Shown: positions 35,824 to 45,337 of the stretch, one piece after another
How positions within the stretch are numbered: position 1 is the first letter of the stretch
How the letters are laid out: each line of letters starts with the position of its first letter
From: a virus
Reading direction: 5' to 3' (one strand)
Length of the DNA: 51,586 bases
IMG/VR virus record: IMGVR_UViG_3300032242_001840
Span: 1-51,586 of that record
Position numbers and translations under genes: made by a program
Notes under the pieces: generated by a model
Database searches by the model: none
What the model was told of the DNA's origin: nothing
Seen by the model: only the letters and a program-made list of their open reading frames with translations

Positions 35824-36088
35824 CACCTATCCCTATTTTAGCACCCCACTCATTCAGAACCTGTTGCCTGGCTGCACACCCCCCGCAGTCCCCCGTAATT
35901 GCCGCAACACGCTCCTGCGTGATGCCGACGAAGTCTAGGCCGGCCTTCACCATGTCGCCGAGGCCCATGGGGGGCGGCGGCTCGCCGGGGCATCCCCGGT
36001 CGTCGTCGCCGGAGGCGTGGCGGGCCAGCCGCAGGCAGACCGTGCAGCGGGCGTATTTACGGTTCACGGGGACGAGGTTGCATTTCAT
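35798..36088 (-). CDS. Cysteine-containing tail-region protein, 96 residues
   Basis: ATG 36088 overlaps the previous stop (ATGA). N-terminal RKYARCTVCLRLA with a zinc-like cysteine pair, then GITQERVAAITGDCGGCAARQQVLNEWGAKIGIG near the C-terminus. Proteins with a similar C-G-G-C-A-x-R-Q end occur in tail regions of other phages. Function unknown. Confidence 0.72.
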   Translation of the reverse strand: MKCNLVPVNRKYARCTVCLRLARHASGDDDRGCPGEPPPPMGLGDMVKAGLDFVGITQERVAAITGDCGGCAARQQVLNEWGAKIGIGVDPSRLPG

Positions 36089-37614
36089 GTGGGCGTCCAC
36101 CAGATTTGAAGGTTTGTGCAGACGTTGTAATCGCCGGGGTCGCCCAGCGTGATCACGTCGCCGGCCGACACGGTGAACGTGTTCGTGATTGCCCCGGTGT
36201 TGCCGCCGTCGTCGCCGGTTGAGTCGCTGCCGTATTCGATGACTTTGGTTGACCCGCGAAACACGCGCCACCAAAAATCGTAGTAGACGTTGTCGGCTGT
36301 GATGTGAATGACGCCGGCAATGTTTGCCTGTATCGTCGGCCTCTTGTTGAGGTAACCCTCGATGGTAACGCTCGCAACGCTGAACTTCGATTGATCTGTG
36401 CCACTCCCAGCAAAACCGCAGGCAGTCCAATACGAATTCGCCCACACAAACGGCTCTGGGTAGCCGAGTACCGGCTTTGACGAGACGTGACTTCCAGAGT
36501 AGATTCTGCCCGTTGTGCCGACATGATTGAACGCCGCTGGGCCGCCATACAGCCCAGGATATGGCTCCACGTTGTCGCTGTGAACTACGATGAATCCATC
36601 GTTTCTGAGGTCGCAGTCAGCCGAATTCTCGATGATGACAGAACCTGGGTACTGAAATACAGTCATAAGCGGGCTTGGCATTAAGTAGTGCGCCTTGCCG
36701 TTTGACGTGATCATCGGCAGGCCAAGTCCGTTGACTCTCTGCTCGTCCACTTCTCGAACGAGATACCACACAAAGGACGAATTGTAAGGAGTCACGTTAG
36801 ACACTAAATTCACATATGGACTGCCGCCGGTAAAAAGCGCGCAACTAGAACCAGCAAACTCCGAAACGGCCGGCGTGTATCCACCAAGCATGACTATGTA
36901 AAACCGGCTGCTAGCATAGCTTTCTGGAGCGCCCATAGCTCGAAGCGTTTCCGCAGAAAGACTGAAGTAGTTTTCTTCCTTAAAACCTTGGCTGTTTCTT
37001 AGGTTATTTGCGTTGCTGTATATGGCGTCTGGGCTGTAAGAGAAAACGTCGCCAGGCCTGTATCGAACTGCGATGTTTACCGCGTCCTGAACGCGACTTG
37101 CAAGCTCCTGCGGATGTGTCGAGGTAGCTGTTGCCGTATAGTCAAATTCGATTACATAGTTTTTGGGGTCAGGAAGGTGGCATCCAATTGGCTCACATCC
37201 GTTGCAGTTGTTTACAAGGGTGTAGTCGCGGACGCCTTCGTTAAATTCGTAGCCGTACTGCGAATAAGTAAAAAACAGTCTTGGCTCTGACGCACAATCC
37301 GTGCATGTGTAGTCTGGGCCTTTGACAAGCTTTATTCTTACAACTGAAGCATCCCTTGCGCCGCTTGGCTTGAAAGCATAGTTCTGAATGTTTGTTTTTT
37401 CATACAGCACAACACCCGGCGCGTTTCCTGCGCCCAAGATTCTTGAAAGCTCAAGGTAGGAAGAGGTCGCTGGGTTCCAGACGCTCAGTGTGTAGTCGTA
37501 CACCTCGCCATCAATAGATTCCCAGTAAGAACCTGGGCCTGTGTTGCCGCCGCCGTTCTTGACCTGTATGGTGCATCCGCTAGGGCCACAACAAAAGCAC
37601 CCCGGTATAAACAT
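36085..37614 (-). CDS. Large tail-associated protein, 509 residues
   Basis: ATG 37614 with GGAGGGG upstream. The N-terminus is cysteine-rich (FIPGCFCCGPSGCTIQVKNGGGN). The rest is beta-rich with many aromatic residues and further paired cysteines (DYTCTDCASEPRLFF; NNCNGCEPIGCHL), suggesting disulfides. No known domain. The place between the tail tip genes and fibres suggests a receptor-binding or tip protein. Confidence 0.75.
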   Translation of the reverse strand: MFIPGCFCCGPSGCTIQVKNGGGNTGPGSYWESIDGEVYDYTLSVWNPATSSYLELSRILGAGNAPGVVLYEKTNIQNYAFKPSGARDASVVRIKLVKGPDYTCTDCASEPRLFFTYSQYGYEFNEGVRDYTLVNNCNGCEPIGCHLPDPKNYVIEFDYTATATSTHPQELASRVQDAVNIAVRYRPGDVFSYSPDAIYSNANNLRNSQGFKEENYFSLSAETLRAMGAPESYASSRFYIVMLGGYTPAVSEFAGSSCALFTGGSPYVNLVSNVTPYNSSFVWYLVREVDEQRVNGLGLPMITSNGKAHYLMPSPLMTVFQYPGSVIIENSADCDLRNDGFIVVHSDNVEPYPGLYGGPAAFNHVGTTGRIYSGSHVSSKPVLGYPEPFVWANSYWTACGFAGSGTDQSKFSVASVTIEGYLNKRPTIQANIAGVIHITADNVYYDFWWRVFRGSTKVIEYGSDSTGDDGGNTGAITNTFTVSAGDVITLGDPGDYNVCTNLQIWWTPT

Positions 37615-37624
37615 CCCGCCCCTC

Positions 37625-37969
37625 CTATCCGCACTGGGCCGCGATGAGATACCAAGCGGTGCCGTCTTTCGCGATGCCGCAGTTCCGCGACGAGCTTGCC
37701 GTCCCGATCGACGCAAACAAATTGGTCGCCGATACCGTCGTGACCGACGTTGACCCAGACACCGGCAGCGTCACGGTGTTGGTGCCGTTGAGCGACCACG
37801 CCCCCGTGAACGTGCCGATGCGGAAAATTTTCTGCTGCGGGTACTGGACTTCCTCGAACCGCGTTTGGATGCGGGTGGGGGTCAGGGCCAGTTCGCTACC
37901 GTCAACAGCGGCGACCGTGCGGCGGATGTCGGCCAAGAGGTTTGGGCCTATGAGGTAGCCTTCGGCCAT
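37625..37969 (-). CDS. Virion-region protein, 114 residues
   Basis: ATG 37969 overlaps the previous stop by one base. N-terminal half helix-strand (LLADIRRTVAAVDGSELALTPTRIQTRFEEVQYPQQKI), C-terminal half polar (GTNTVTLPVSGSTSVTTVSATN). Probably a small tail component. Confidence 0.7.
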   Translation of the reverse strand: MAEGYLIGPNLLADIRRTVAAVDGSELALTPTRIQTRFEEVQYPQQKIFRIGTFTGAWSLNGTNTVTLPVSGSTSVTTVSATNLFASIGTASSSRNCGIAKDGTAWYLIAAQCG

Positions 37970-39129
37970 TATGTCAGCCTCAAGTTCAGCACTTTGACCA
38001 TATCGAACTCATACTGCGTCTGCTGGATCGTCAGCAGCGGCTGAAGCTTGTAGCCGTTTGATTGAGTTTTCCACAAGTTGCGAGGAGTGCCGTCAGCATT
38101 CAGCGCAACCGGAGATGACGACGGCCGCTGAAGCAACCCGCCGCTTTGGTATTCGGGGACGGTCACCATTGCCCGCGTGACTGTGTTCTGCACGTTCGTG
38201 GCGTATGATGTGGCTCCAGCGGTGAAGAGTATCTGCCCGTCCATGTGCTTTAGCGCAAGTGCTTTCCAATCAACGTCGGCGTCATCCTTGCGGTTGTTCA
38301 GGACATTGAAACCTTCCACGACTTGAAGGCGATCCCAGCCGATAACCGTCTGAGCGTATGGGATCGGGTCATTTGGGTCGGCCGAAGCGGTTGGCGGGCT
38401 GCCGTCTGGGTTCGGAAGCACAACCAAATTCGGATCGTAAAGAAGTTCGTATGTCGCCAGCCAGCCACGGAACGTCTGCGACCCGAACGTCTCAACATGA
38501 GGCTTGTAGGTAACCCCACGAAACATGAGCGTGTGAACTGGGAAATCGTAAGTGGTTCGCGTCGTCAGCCTTACGATCTTGCTGTTGATCCATCCGCCAT
38601 ATTTATTAAACTTGATTGGATCGTTTGGTTCGTACTGCTCAATGTGGAATGAGGTGACTGGCCGCAGGATCGTGACGCCGTCATAAAGGTCGCCGTTGGG
38701 ATTGGCGGGCCGCTTCCACAGGTCTGGGTTTGCTGGCGGATAAGTCCTCCAGATGTTTGCCGGCCGCTCCATGAGCGACATTGAAGTCGTCCAGTTCGCA
38801 ACGCGAATCTCTGGCGAGTCCTGCTTCGGATCGTGATCCTTCATCTGATCCGAGGCAAACTGACTGGCAAAGTTCTTGTATTTGAACGTGACAATGTTGA
38901 CTAGGCGACTGTCGCCATCGAACTTGCAATCGAATTCGTAGCAAGTCAAAAACTTGTTGTCTGGATGTGCGTCTCCGATTTTCACGCCGCAGAAGATTTG
39001 CGGGTCATACTTCTCGCTGGGGTATGACATCAGCACCTTGAACACTCGTTCTCGAGTGTCATGCTGGCCGTCAACCTCGGCGCTGCGGGTGAACGTCTGC
39101 GCCTGCCCAAGTTCTACGGATTGAATCAT
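37969..39129 (-). CDS. Tail protein, 386 residues
   Basis: ATG 39129. A soluble beta-rich protein with FTRSAEVDGQHDTRERVFKVL and segments (YDFPVHTLMFRGVTYKPHVETFGSQTFRGWLATYELLYDP; GWDRLQVVEGFNVLN). Position after the tape measure and before tip proteins fits a distal tail or baseplate hub component. No family named with certainty. Confidence 0.75.
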   Translation of the reverse strand: MIQSVELGQAQTFTRSAEVDGQHDTRERVFKVLMSYPSEKYDPQIFCGVKIGDAHPDNKFLTCYEFDCKFDGDSRLVNIVTFKYKNFASQFASDQMKDHDPKQDSPEIRVANWTTSMSLMERPANIWRTYPPANPDLWKRPANPNGDLYDGVTILRPVTSFHIEQYEPNDPIKFNKYGGWINSKIVRLTTRTTYDFPVHTLMFRGVTYKPHVETFGSQTFRGWLATYELLYDPNLVVLPNPDGSPPTASADPNDPIPYAQTVIGWDRLQVVEGFNVLNNRKDDADVDWKALALKHMDGQILFTAGATSYATNVQNTVTRAMVTVPEYQSGGLLQRPSSSPVALNADGTPRNLWKTQSNGYKLQPLLTIQQTQYEFDMVKVLNLRLT

Positions 39130-39131
39130 GG

Positions 39132-39500
39132 TCAGCCTTCTGTGATGTCAATGCGGAGACGTGTGCCGGAGGTGCCGGTGGCCTGGTACGTCGATCCGGC
39201 GACAAGCCTGAGAACCGCCGGCTCGCCGGCCCGCAGGTTGGCGAACGGGACGAACGTACCGCCACTCAAAACCCCAATGGCCGCGGTTGCCGCAGTGCTG
39301 GTCGAAAGGTTCTGGATGAACGCCACGCCGACGTTGGTCAAGTTGGCGGTGCTGATGCCAACGGCCGTTCCTGACAGCGAGAGCGTGTTGCTCTGAAAAC
39401 CAGAGTTCGCCATTGACGCGGTCGCGCCGGATACGCTGGCGCTGTTGGTCAGGTTGTCCTTGCTGAGAGAATAAGCGCAACTGATATTCAAGTCTGCCAT
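39132..39500 (-). CDS. Tail-associated protein, 122 residues
   Basis: ATG 39500. Serine-, threonine- and alanine-rich beta protein (NLTNSASVSGATASMANSGFQSNTLSLSGTAVG), ending RLRIDITEG. Small beta-sandwich protein likely in the tail tip or as a distal tail component. Function by context. Confidence 0.72.
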   Translation of the reverse strand: MADLNISCAYSLSKDNLTNSASVSGATASMANSGFQSNTLSLSGTAVGISTANLTNVGVAFIQNLSTSTAATAAIGVLSGGTFVPFANLRAGEPAVLRLVAGSTYQATGTSGTRLRIDITEG

Positions 39501-39508
39501 GATTTTCC

Positions 39509-42500
39509 TTAGTTGACGATGATGCCGGTGGCGTCTCTGATGCCATCTCTGATCTCGGCCAGCAGTTCCGACTGGTGTTTCATTTCAGCGAAATTCACAT
39601 CCTTGCTGGCGTCATCGCCGCGGAGCAGGCGGTTGAGTTCGCTTGAGCCGCCCGCTGAAGTTACGTCTGTGGCATTGAGCGCCGCCCGAGAAGGCCCGCC
39701 TGTCAGGGCGTTCTGTCTTTCGTCTTCGTATCCCTTAAGCGCTGTCTGCACTTCTTTCTTTTTGTTGTCAAAATACCCTTGCAGAAACTTCTGAGGGTTT
39801 GCCATTTCTGCTGCGGCTGCCCCTACAAGCTCGGCGTCTGTGGTAGCCGACTTAACTCGTCGCTCCTTTTCAGACCTTGCAAGGTCAAGGCCCGCCTTCG
39901 CTCGTTCGCGTTCGCGCTGCACTCCTTCTTGGCGGCTTTTGGCTTCGTCGGCTCGCGACTGTGCGTCCTCAAACGACTTTGCTGCTTTCCTCGCCTCTTC
40001 ATTGGCGTCAAAGCTGTTGACGGCCCCGCTGCTGATCGCTTGCATTTTTTCTTCGCGGGCGGCCTTTACAGCAGCCCTTGCAAGCTCAACCTGCTTCTTG
40101 GCGTCTTCTACTTTCTGTTCGTCTTTCGTCAAACCCGGCGGGTTAAATGGATTGTTTTCATCCCTGGGGTTTAACCGAAGATGCGCCTCTTTAGCGGCCA
40201 AGTCTTCCTCGGCGGTCTTTTGCGCTTTGATGGCATCTTGAACTCTTTGGCCTGCCTCTCTGGCGTTTTTGTCAGCCAATGCGTTCACTGCGGAAGCGTT
40301 CTTGGCGGCATCGTTATATGCCCGCCGCGCAGCAATCTCGTCGCGTGCGGCAACGTCTACGGCAAGAGATGATCCTTCCCCAGCCATCCCTCGCTGCCTA
40401 CGGAGCGCAGCAGATCGGTCGGCGAAGCTTGCGGAATCACGAACTGCGTTGTCGTACTGGCGCTGCGCTCTCTCTGTCGCTTCGGCTTTTTTTGCTGGGT
40501 TGCTCTCCATGGCAGCATCGTGCATCGCCATCATCGCGTTTGACAAAGCCCGCCCGGCCGCATCAAGCTCTACCTGGAAAGCAGCCGCACCCTTCACGCC
40601 GCGCCCGATCGCATCGGCAACGTCTGATTGCGCTGCGTCGATTTTGTCGCTGGCCGAAAGAGATGCGGTGACTATGTTTTCTGCGAGTTTGTCGCTTGCC
40701 GCCGAGACAGAATCCTCAAATTTCTTGATAATGGCGTCTACTGCCGCCACATCTTTTTCGCCCTGTATCCTTTGCAGGCGAGCCTTGTTTCCAAAATCAA
40801 AGCCAGTGGCGTCCCTGAAGCTGGCTTGAAATGAGTTCGTCAGTTCATTTGTCCGTTGCGCCCTGAATGCACGAAGTGCGTCAATCTTTGATTCGTCAAC
40901 AAGAGGTACGCTTGATGATGCGGCGTTTCTGGCCGATCGCTCCCTCCCCCTGGAGGACTCAAGTGCCATTTGGATACTGACGGCTTGGCCTGCGGTGGTG
41001 GCATTCTTGAGCTTTCGCTCCAGGGATGCTTGCAACGCTGACTCGCTGAGGACGCCTTCCGCCAAATCGCCAGACCGGCGGTTGCTGTTTGACCTGCGCA
41101 GGTCATCAATCTTGCCGATCATGTCGGCCCTAGCAATCCCCTTGCTGGCGTTCTCCGACTTCGACATTTCTTTCGCCAGATCGGCGTAGGCTGCTGACAG
41201 CTTTCCGACTCCATCCTTCTGCTTGTCAAGGGCGTCATTGAGAGCCTTTGACTTGTCTTCAGCGGTCTTGCCACCCTCTGCAAATTTCATGTACGCGATC
41301 ACGACATGAGACGTTATTACAGAGGCGAGAGCAAGATACAGCCCTGTGTTTCCGCCAGCAACAAACCCAAGCTGAGTTAAGTTATTTGAGATAGCCCGAA
41401 TCTTCTGCTCAATGCCGCCAGTTGCGGACATCCAGTCATCGACAGCGTAGGCAGCTTGATTCATTGCAAGCGCAAACTTGTCTGCGCCGCCGCGACCAAC
41501 GTCTCCAAAGTTTTTCTTCAACCCCACCAAAAACGATTTTGCTTGGCCGTTGTTGAGAAGTTTTTCGGCCACCGCAGCCTTGGCTATGGAGACGGTGAGC
41601 GACTCCATTTGATCGCGGGTCTGCTTCGTGCCGAGAACGCCTGTTTGCGAAGCGTCATGAAGGGCTTTTTCGTAGTTGTCTATAGCTTTTGCTGTTGGGC
41701 CACCAACAACTGCCCCCAGAGACATGAATCTCTGTTGAATGGAATCCAGTTGCGACTTGTATGCCTTGGGTGCTGCTTCATCCAAGAACTCTCCGAATGT
41801 TCCAGAAAAATCTTGAGATGTCTTGTGGTTTCCGACAGTTTTCTTTAAGGCATCAGCCGAAACTCTTGCGGCTTCTCTTTCAGAAAGAGTCGAAGCTGCC
41901 GTCAGCGCCACTACCTTGTCTTTGACGGCGTCGATTGCTGGGCCAAGAACTCTTTGAATTGGTATTGGGAGCTTTTCGATAACCGCAAGGGTTTGTTTTA
42001 CATCGGCCTCAAGGCTGGCGATCTGCTGGTCTGCCGAACCGATTTCAGAACCGAATACTCCAGCCGCCGTCCTTTGGTTTGCAAACGTGGCAATCCTGCC
42101 TGCCCTGCGTGTCAGCTTGGCTATGTCTGCGTCTTTCGATGCCGGGCTTCCACTCGCAGCAGCCAAGGCAACAGAGTCACTTTTCAGCTTGTTAAGAAAT
42201 CTCTCAGCCTGCGACTTCTTTGTGGCGTCCTTCATTTTTGCAACGTCTGCCGTGGCCTTCTGCACGGCGGCGTCAAAAGCGTCGATAGGCGCTGCGGGCG
42301 TCCCGATGGAGTCGGTTATCTTGGCAAGTTGTTTGTTGAACGCAGTTGCTTTTGCAGTCCGGTCGTCTAAGTCTTTGTTGTCTTGCTCAAACTTGGTTAC
42401 GCTTGCGCCAGCATAAGCCAACCCAGCGTTCGCTGAAGATATCTGACCAGCAGACATCGCACCATTTGGCCCCTCTGGGAATGCAATGCTGTGTCCCACA

Positions 42501-44206
42501 TCGGCTAAGTCGCTGCCGTGCCTGGCTTGAAGCTGCATCCTTTGCACGTCGGTGAGCTTTTCGATTCGCGAAATGAGCGTCCCGTAAGAGGAACTGACTT
42601 GATCGACGTTCTGGGCTTGCCCAGTGAATGCTCTATTGAGTGCATCTGCGTTTTTCTGGGCGGCCGACGCTGCGCTTTCCAGTTCCTTCTTGAGCCTGCT
42701 GGCGTCGTCTGCCGTGTCTTTCATTGCAGCGTCGGCAGCAATCTGATCGGCGACAACCTGCTTCATCTTGTCAAGGTGATCGTTGATGTCGGGCAACTGG
42801 TCTTTGTTGCCGCTGGAAATCATCGCTCGAGCTTGGTTGTCAAGGTCTTCCAGTTTTGCTGACGCAAAGGCCCGGCTTGCGGGGGCCATGCTGCCGACCT
42901 GCGAAAGAATCTGTTGCCGTTGCTGCGATGCCTGCTTGATGCTTTGGGCTTGGCCCGTAAAAGCAAACCTTGCGTCTTGCCCCATTTCGGAGTAGGTGCT
43001 GATGATCTTTTCAAGACTCTGCTGAAGTCGCTCCGTTTCGGCGGCTGCCTCCTTGGCACCGACATCCATCTTGTGCATGCCGTCAATCTGATCACTTATC
43101 TCTTTAATCAGCTTGAGCGCTTTGGGAAGCTGCGACTTTTTCTCTGAGGTAACCGCACCTGCAAGGCTGTCAACGGCATGGCCGCCAGACGTTCCTGCCG
43201 CGAATGCTTTCTTCTGCTCGTCAGACAGCCGGCTGATGGACGCTACGATCTGGTCATACTTTGCTTTTGCTTGGTCAAGGTTCTGTGGCAGTCCGCTCAA
43301 CGCGAATGCGGCAGAGGATCGAAGCTCTTCAAAGGCGGCAGTCGTCCGCTTGATCGTGGCAGCCTGCGTGTCAAGCTTGTCGTAGGCGGCGATCTGTCGG
43401 TTGATCTCCTCCGTTACATCCCGAAGCGAGGCCACCCGTGCATTCAACGCGCCCTGTGCTTCCGCAGAAGGGCTGGCTTGAAGGGCAGCGTTGTACTGGG
43501 CCACAGCATCTGCCGCGGCCTTCTGCTCTTGAACAAGCGCGACCAGTGACGGGGTCATCTGGTGTGCTGGCAGTGCGTTTACCTTTGCGTCCGCAGCGGA
43601 CGCACGACTCAACTCGTCATGTGCGCCTGGCTGCGAGAACCGAAAACCCTTCCCAGACGACAGCTTGCTGGCCATCTGTGCCGCTTCGCCGAGATTCTTG
43701 TATGCATCAGCCAGCCGCTCGACTTGCCTTTCTCCCTCAAGAATTTCGCCCTGCGTTACGGTTTGTCCTACCGTTTCAAGTTTGTCGCGAAGTCTCTCAG
43801 CTTCGGCCTGCGCCTTGATCAAGGCTGGGGCGAAAGCCTCGCGCATGGAGACAGACATTGCCTCCGTCTGCTTTGCAATCTGGGCGATCGGTGCCGTCAT
43901 AGAGAAGGCAACCGACTCCATCTTTCGCATGCTGTCGGCTGCTTCTTCCAGCGTCTTGCCTGGGAAGTTCTTCAGCCCAGCGAAGTCCAATTTTCCAGAT
44001 GTCGCCGCCCGCAGCATGCGCTCGAATCGCTGCGCCTTCGTGTACATCTGATCGAACGATGCGCCAGTCTGCCCGCTTGAGGCCGCCAGCGACCGAACAA
44101 CCTTGTTCGAGAACTTCGTGACTTCGTTAGCGCACCGATTCAACTTCGACTCAAAGTCGCCCGTGCTGACGCCAACGACCGCAGAGATTTTGCCGAGGTA
44201 TCCCAT
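39509..44206 (-). CDS. Tape measure protein, 1565 residues
   Basis: ATG 44206 with CAGGGTGA upstream. Begins GKISAVVGVSTGDFESKLNRCANEVTKFSNKV, the usual tape measure start. Long coiled-coil and alanine-, lysine-rich regions make up nearly all of it; a hydrophobic segment lies near residues 935-975 (GLYLALASVITSHVVIAYMKF), as often found in tape measures that form the channel in the host membrane. With the rule of about 0.15 nm per residue, a tail of about 230 nm is expected. Preceded by the frameshift chaperones. Confidence 0.93.
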   Translation of the reverse strand: MGYLGKISAVVGVSTGDFESKLNRCANEVTKFSNKVVRSLAASSGQTGASFDQMYTKAQRFERMLRAATSGKLDFAGLKNFPGKTLEEAADSMRKMESVAFSMTAPIAQIAKQTEAMSVSMREAFAPALIKAQAEAERLRDKLETVGQTVTQGEILEGERQVERLADAYKNLGEAAQMASKLSSGKGFRFSQPGAHDELSRASAADAKVNALPAHQMTPSLVALVQEQKAAADAVAQYNAALQASPSAEAQGALNARVASLRDVTEEINRQIAAYDKLDTQAATIKRTTAAFEELRSSAAFALSGLPQNLDQAKAKYDQIVASISRLSDEQKKAFAAGTSGGHAVDSLAGAVTSEKKSQLPKALKLIKEISDQIDGMHKMDVGAKEAAAETERLQQSLEKIISTYSEMGQDARFAFTGQAQSIKQASQQRQQILSQVGSMAPASRAFASAKLEDLDNQARAMISSGNKDQLPDINDHLDKMKQVVADQIAADAAMKDTADDASRLKKELESAASAAQKNADALNRAFTGQAQNVDQVSSSYGTLISRIEKLTDVQRMQLQARHGSDLADVGHSIAFPEGPNGAMSAGQISSANAGLAYAGASVTKFEQDNKDLDDRTAKATAFNKQLAKITDSIGTPAAPIDAFDAAVQKATADVAKMKDATKKSQAERFLNKLKSDSVALAAASGSPASKDADIAKLTRRAGRIATFANQRTAAGVFGSEIGSADQQIASLEADVKQTLAVIEKLPIPIQRVLGPAIDAVKDKVVALTAASTLSEREAARVSADALKKTVGNHKTSQDFSGTFGEFLDEAAPKAYKSQLDSIQQRFMSLGAVVGGPTAKAIDNYEKALHDASQTGVLGTKQTRDQMESLTVSIAKAAVAEKLLNNGQAKSFLVGLKKNFGDVGRGGADKFALAMNQAAYAVDDWMSATGGIEQKIRAISNNLTQLGFVAGGNTGLYLALASVITSHVVIAYMKFAEGGKTAEDKSKALNDALDKQKDGVGKLSAAYADLAKEMSKSENASKGIARADMIGKIDDLRRSNSNRRSGDLAEGVLSESALQASLERKLKNATTAGQAVSIQMALESSRGRERSARNAASSSVPLVDESKIDALRAFRAQRTNELTNSFQASFRDATGFDFGNKARLQRIQGEKDVAAVDAIIKKFEDSVSAASDKLAENIVTASLSASDKIDAAQSDVADAIGRGVKGAAAFQVELDAAGRALSNAMMAMHDAAMESNPAKKAEATERAQRQYDNAVRDSASFADRSAALRRQRGMAGEGSSLAVDVAARDEIAARRAYNDAAKNASAVNALADKNAREAGQRVQDAIKAQKTAEEDLAAKEAHLRLNPRDENNPFNPPGLTKDEQKVEDAKKQVELARAAVKAAREEKMQAISSGAVNSFDANEEARKAAKSFEDAQSRADEAKSRQEGVQRERERAKAGLDLARSEKERRVKSATTDAELVGAAAAEMANPQKFLQGYFDNKKKEVQTALKGYEDERQNALTGGPSRAALNATDVTSAGGSSELNRLLRGDDASKDVNFAEMKHQSELLAEIRDGIRDATGIIVN

Positions 44207-44210
44207 GGTG

Positions 44211-44851
44211 TCACCCTGTGAGCTTTCTTAGCTCGGCAATGATCTGTTCCTGCGTCTGCTCCGGCCGGTGGCTGGAGGGAATGAATGCTGACTCGTCGGG
44301 GATGTCGTTCTTCTTGTAGTTGCCGCTGGCACACATCACGATGCGAGCCAGGCGGGCCGTCTGCTGCCAAGGATCGGGGAGCGGCCACCTTTGGTCGAAG
44401 GCATACCACTCCGCGATCTCTTGGCTGTCGATTTCTTCCAGCAACTGCTTGACCGTCTTGCCGAGGGCCAGAGCTAGGCGGAAATAGAACCGTCGCTCGG
44501 GGCGCTCGGCGAATCTTTTCCCATGGCGTCAACGTCCTCCGGCCGGAAGTAGTTGAGCGCCCACGCAGCATCAAACAGCCGGTTCAGCACGACGCTGTTC
44601 TTGTCGCCGAGGGCGGCGATGTCAGCGTCGGAGGTGAACAGCCGCTTGCCAATGTCGTCGCACAGCGTCAGGGCTAGGAACCTTGACCGAATCGGCTTGT
44701 CCTTCTCCTTCTGGAGGCTCTCTTCAAACACGTCTCGGTCGGTGCCGCGGAGGACGCGGACGTAAACGTCGCCGTTCCACTCGGGGACGTTGACAAGCTC
44801 CAGCTTGGCGTCATTGGCGGCGAGAATGGCTTTTGCATCAAGAACTGGCAT
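44211..44851 (-). CDS. Tail assembly chaperone, long (-1 frameshift) product, about 213 residues
   Basis: Residues 1-112 are shared with the short product (44474-44851). At GGGAAAA (44522-44516) a -1 slip continues as RFAERPERRFYFRLALALGKTVKQLLEEIDSQE and then IAEWYAFDQRWPLPDPW, ending at 44211; about 101 more residues. The second part has no good start of its own and reads smoothly across the zero-frame stop, which supports the fusion. This is the G and GT type arrangement known in lambda and many siphoviruses, located just before the tape measure gene. Confidence 0.85.
44474..44851 (-). CDS. Tail assembly chaperone, short product, 125 residues
   Basis: ATG 44851. Sequence AKLELVNVPEWNGDVYVRVLRGTDRDVFEESL, SRFLALTLCDDIGKRLFTSDADIAALGDKN and VLNRLFDAAWALNYFRPEDVD is typical of phage tail chaperones. 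The protein coats the tape measure during tail assembly. It ends in SPSAPSDGSISA when no frameshift occurs. Confidence 0.9.
   Translation of the reverse strand: MPVLDAKAILAANDAKLELVNVPEWNGDVYVRVLRGTDRDVFEESLQKEKDKPIRSRFLALTLCDDIGKRLFTSDADIAALGDKNSVVLNRLFDAAWALNYFRPEDVDAMGKDSPSAPSDGSISA
44516..44522 (-). promoter_or_regulatory. Slippery heptamer GGGAAAA for -1 frameshift
   Basis: Read leftward the codons are ATG GGA AAA GAT, so the heptamer is in the X-XXY-YYZ phase. This is a classic -1 slip sequence, close to the lambda GGGAAAG. After the slip the frame opens for 101 residues. GC-rich sequence with possible stems follows. Confidence 0.88.
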
Positions 44852-44878
44852 TTGGCACCTGCGTAGGGACTGTAGAAA

Positions 44879-45328
44879 TCAAGACAAAAGGTATGGGTTG
44901 TAGTCCGACACTCGGAACTTCATAGACCCTCGCACAAGCTCTGCCGTGCGCACATCAAGAGAAACAGACTCAAGGACGACATGCCTAGCAACCGTGTAAT
45001 TGGCATAGCATGTGAACCTCAGAACGCCGTAACTTCCAGTCAGCGTCTGCATGTCAATGCCGGTAGCGTCGGCAATAAAATCAACGCTTACTGAGCCACC
45101 TGAATGCGCTCCAGTAGGCACGATTACCGTTGCGTCAGATGTGTCAGTGATTGAGGTCATGTCAGTAACCTCCGCGACCGGAGATTCAACTGACATCCCT
45201 GTAATTTTGGCGTAGATAGTGAAGTCAACTGGGCGATCTTGAAAATTCTGGTTGACAGTTCGAGGCGCAACCGTCCCGAAATGCCCGTAATAGACAAACG
45301 TCGCACCCTGTGGACTAAATCCCGCCAT
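44879..45328 (-). CDS. Major tail protein-like, 149 residues
   Basis: ATG 45328. Beta-rich: MAGFSPQGATFVYYGHFGTV, SVESPVAEVTDMTSITDTSDATVIV, ARHVVLESVSLDVRTAELVRGSMKFRVSDYN. The start and end (MAGxSxQGxTF ... GSxxFRV) match the next gene to the right, so they are paralogues. Position just upstream of the chaperones fits a tail tube subunit. Confidence 0.8.
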   Translation of the reverse strand: MAGFSPQGATFVYYGHFGTVAPRTVNQNFQDRPVDFTIYAKITGMSVESPVAEVTDMTSITDTSDATVIVPTGAHSGGSVSVDFIADATGIDMQTLTGSYGVLRFTCYANYTVARHVVLESVSLDVRTAELVRGSMKFRVSDYNPYLLS

Positions 45329-45337
45329 GCATCACCT

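Noticed and set aside
39779-44080. Several rightward frames opposite the tape measure gene
   Set aside because: Shadows of a long coiled-coil gene; no ribosome sites or known domains.
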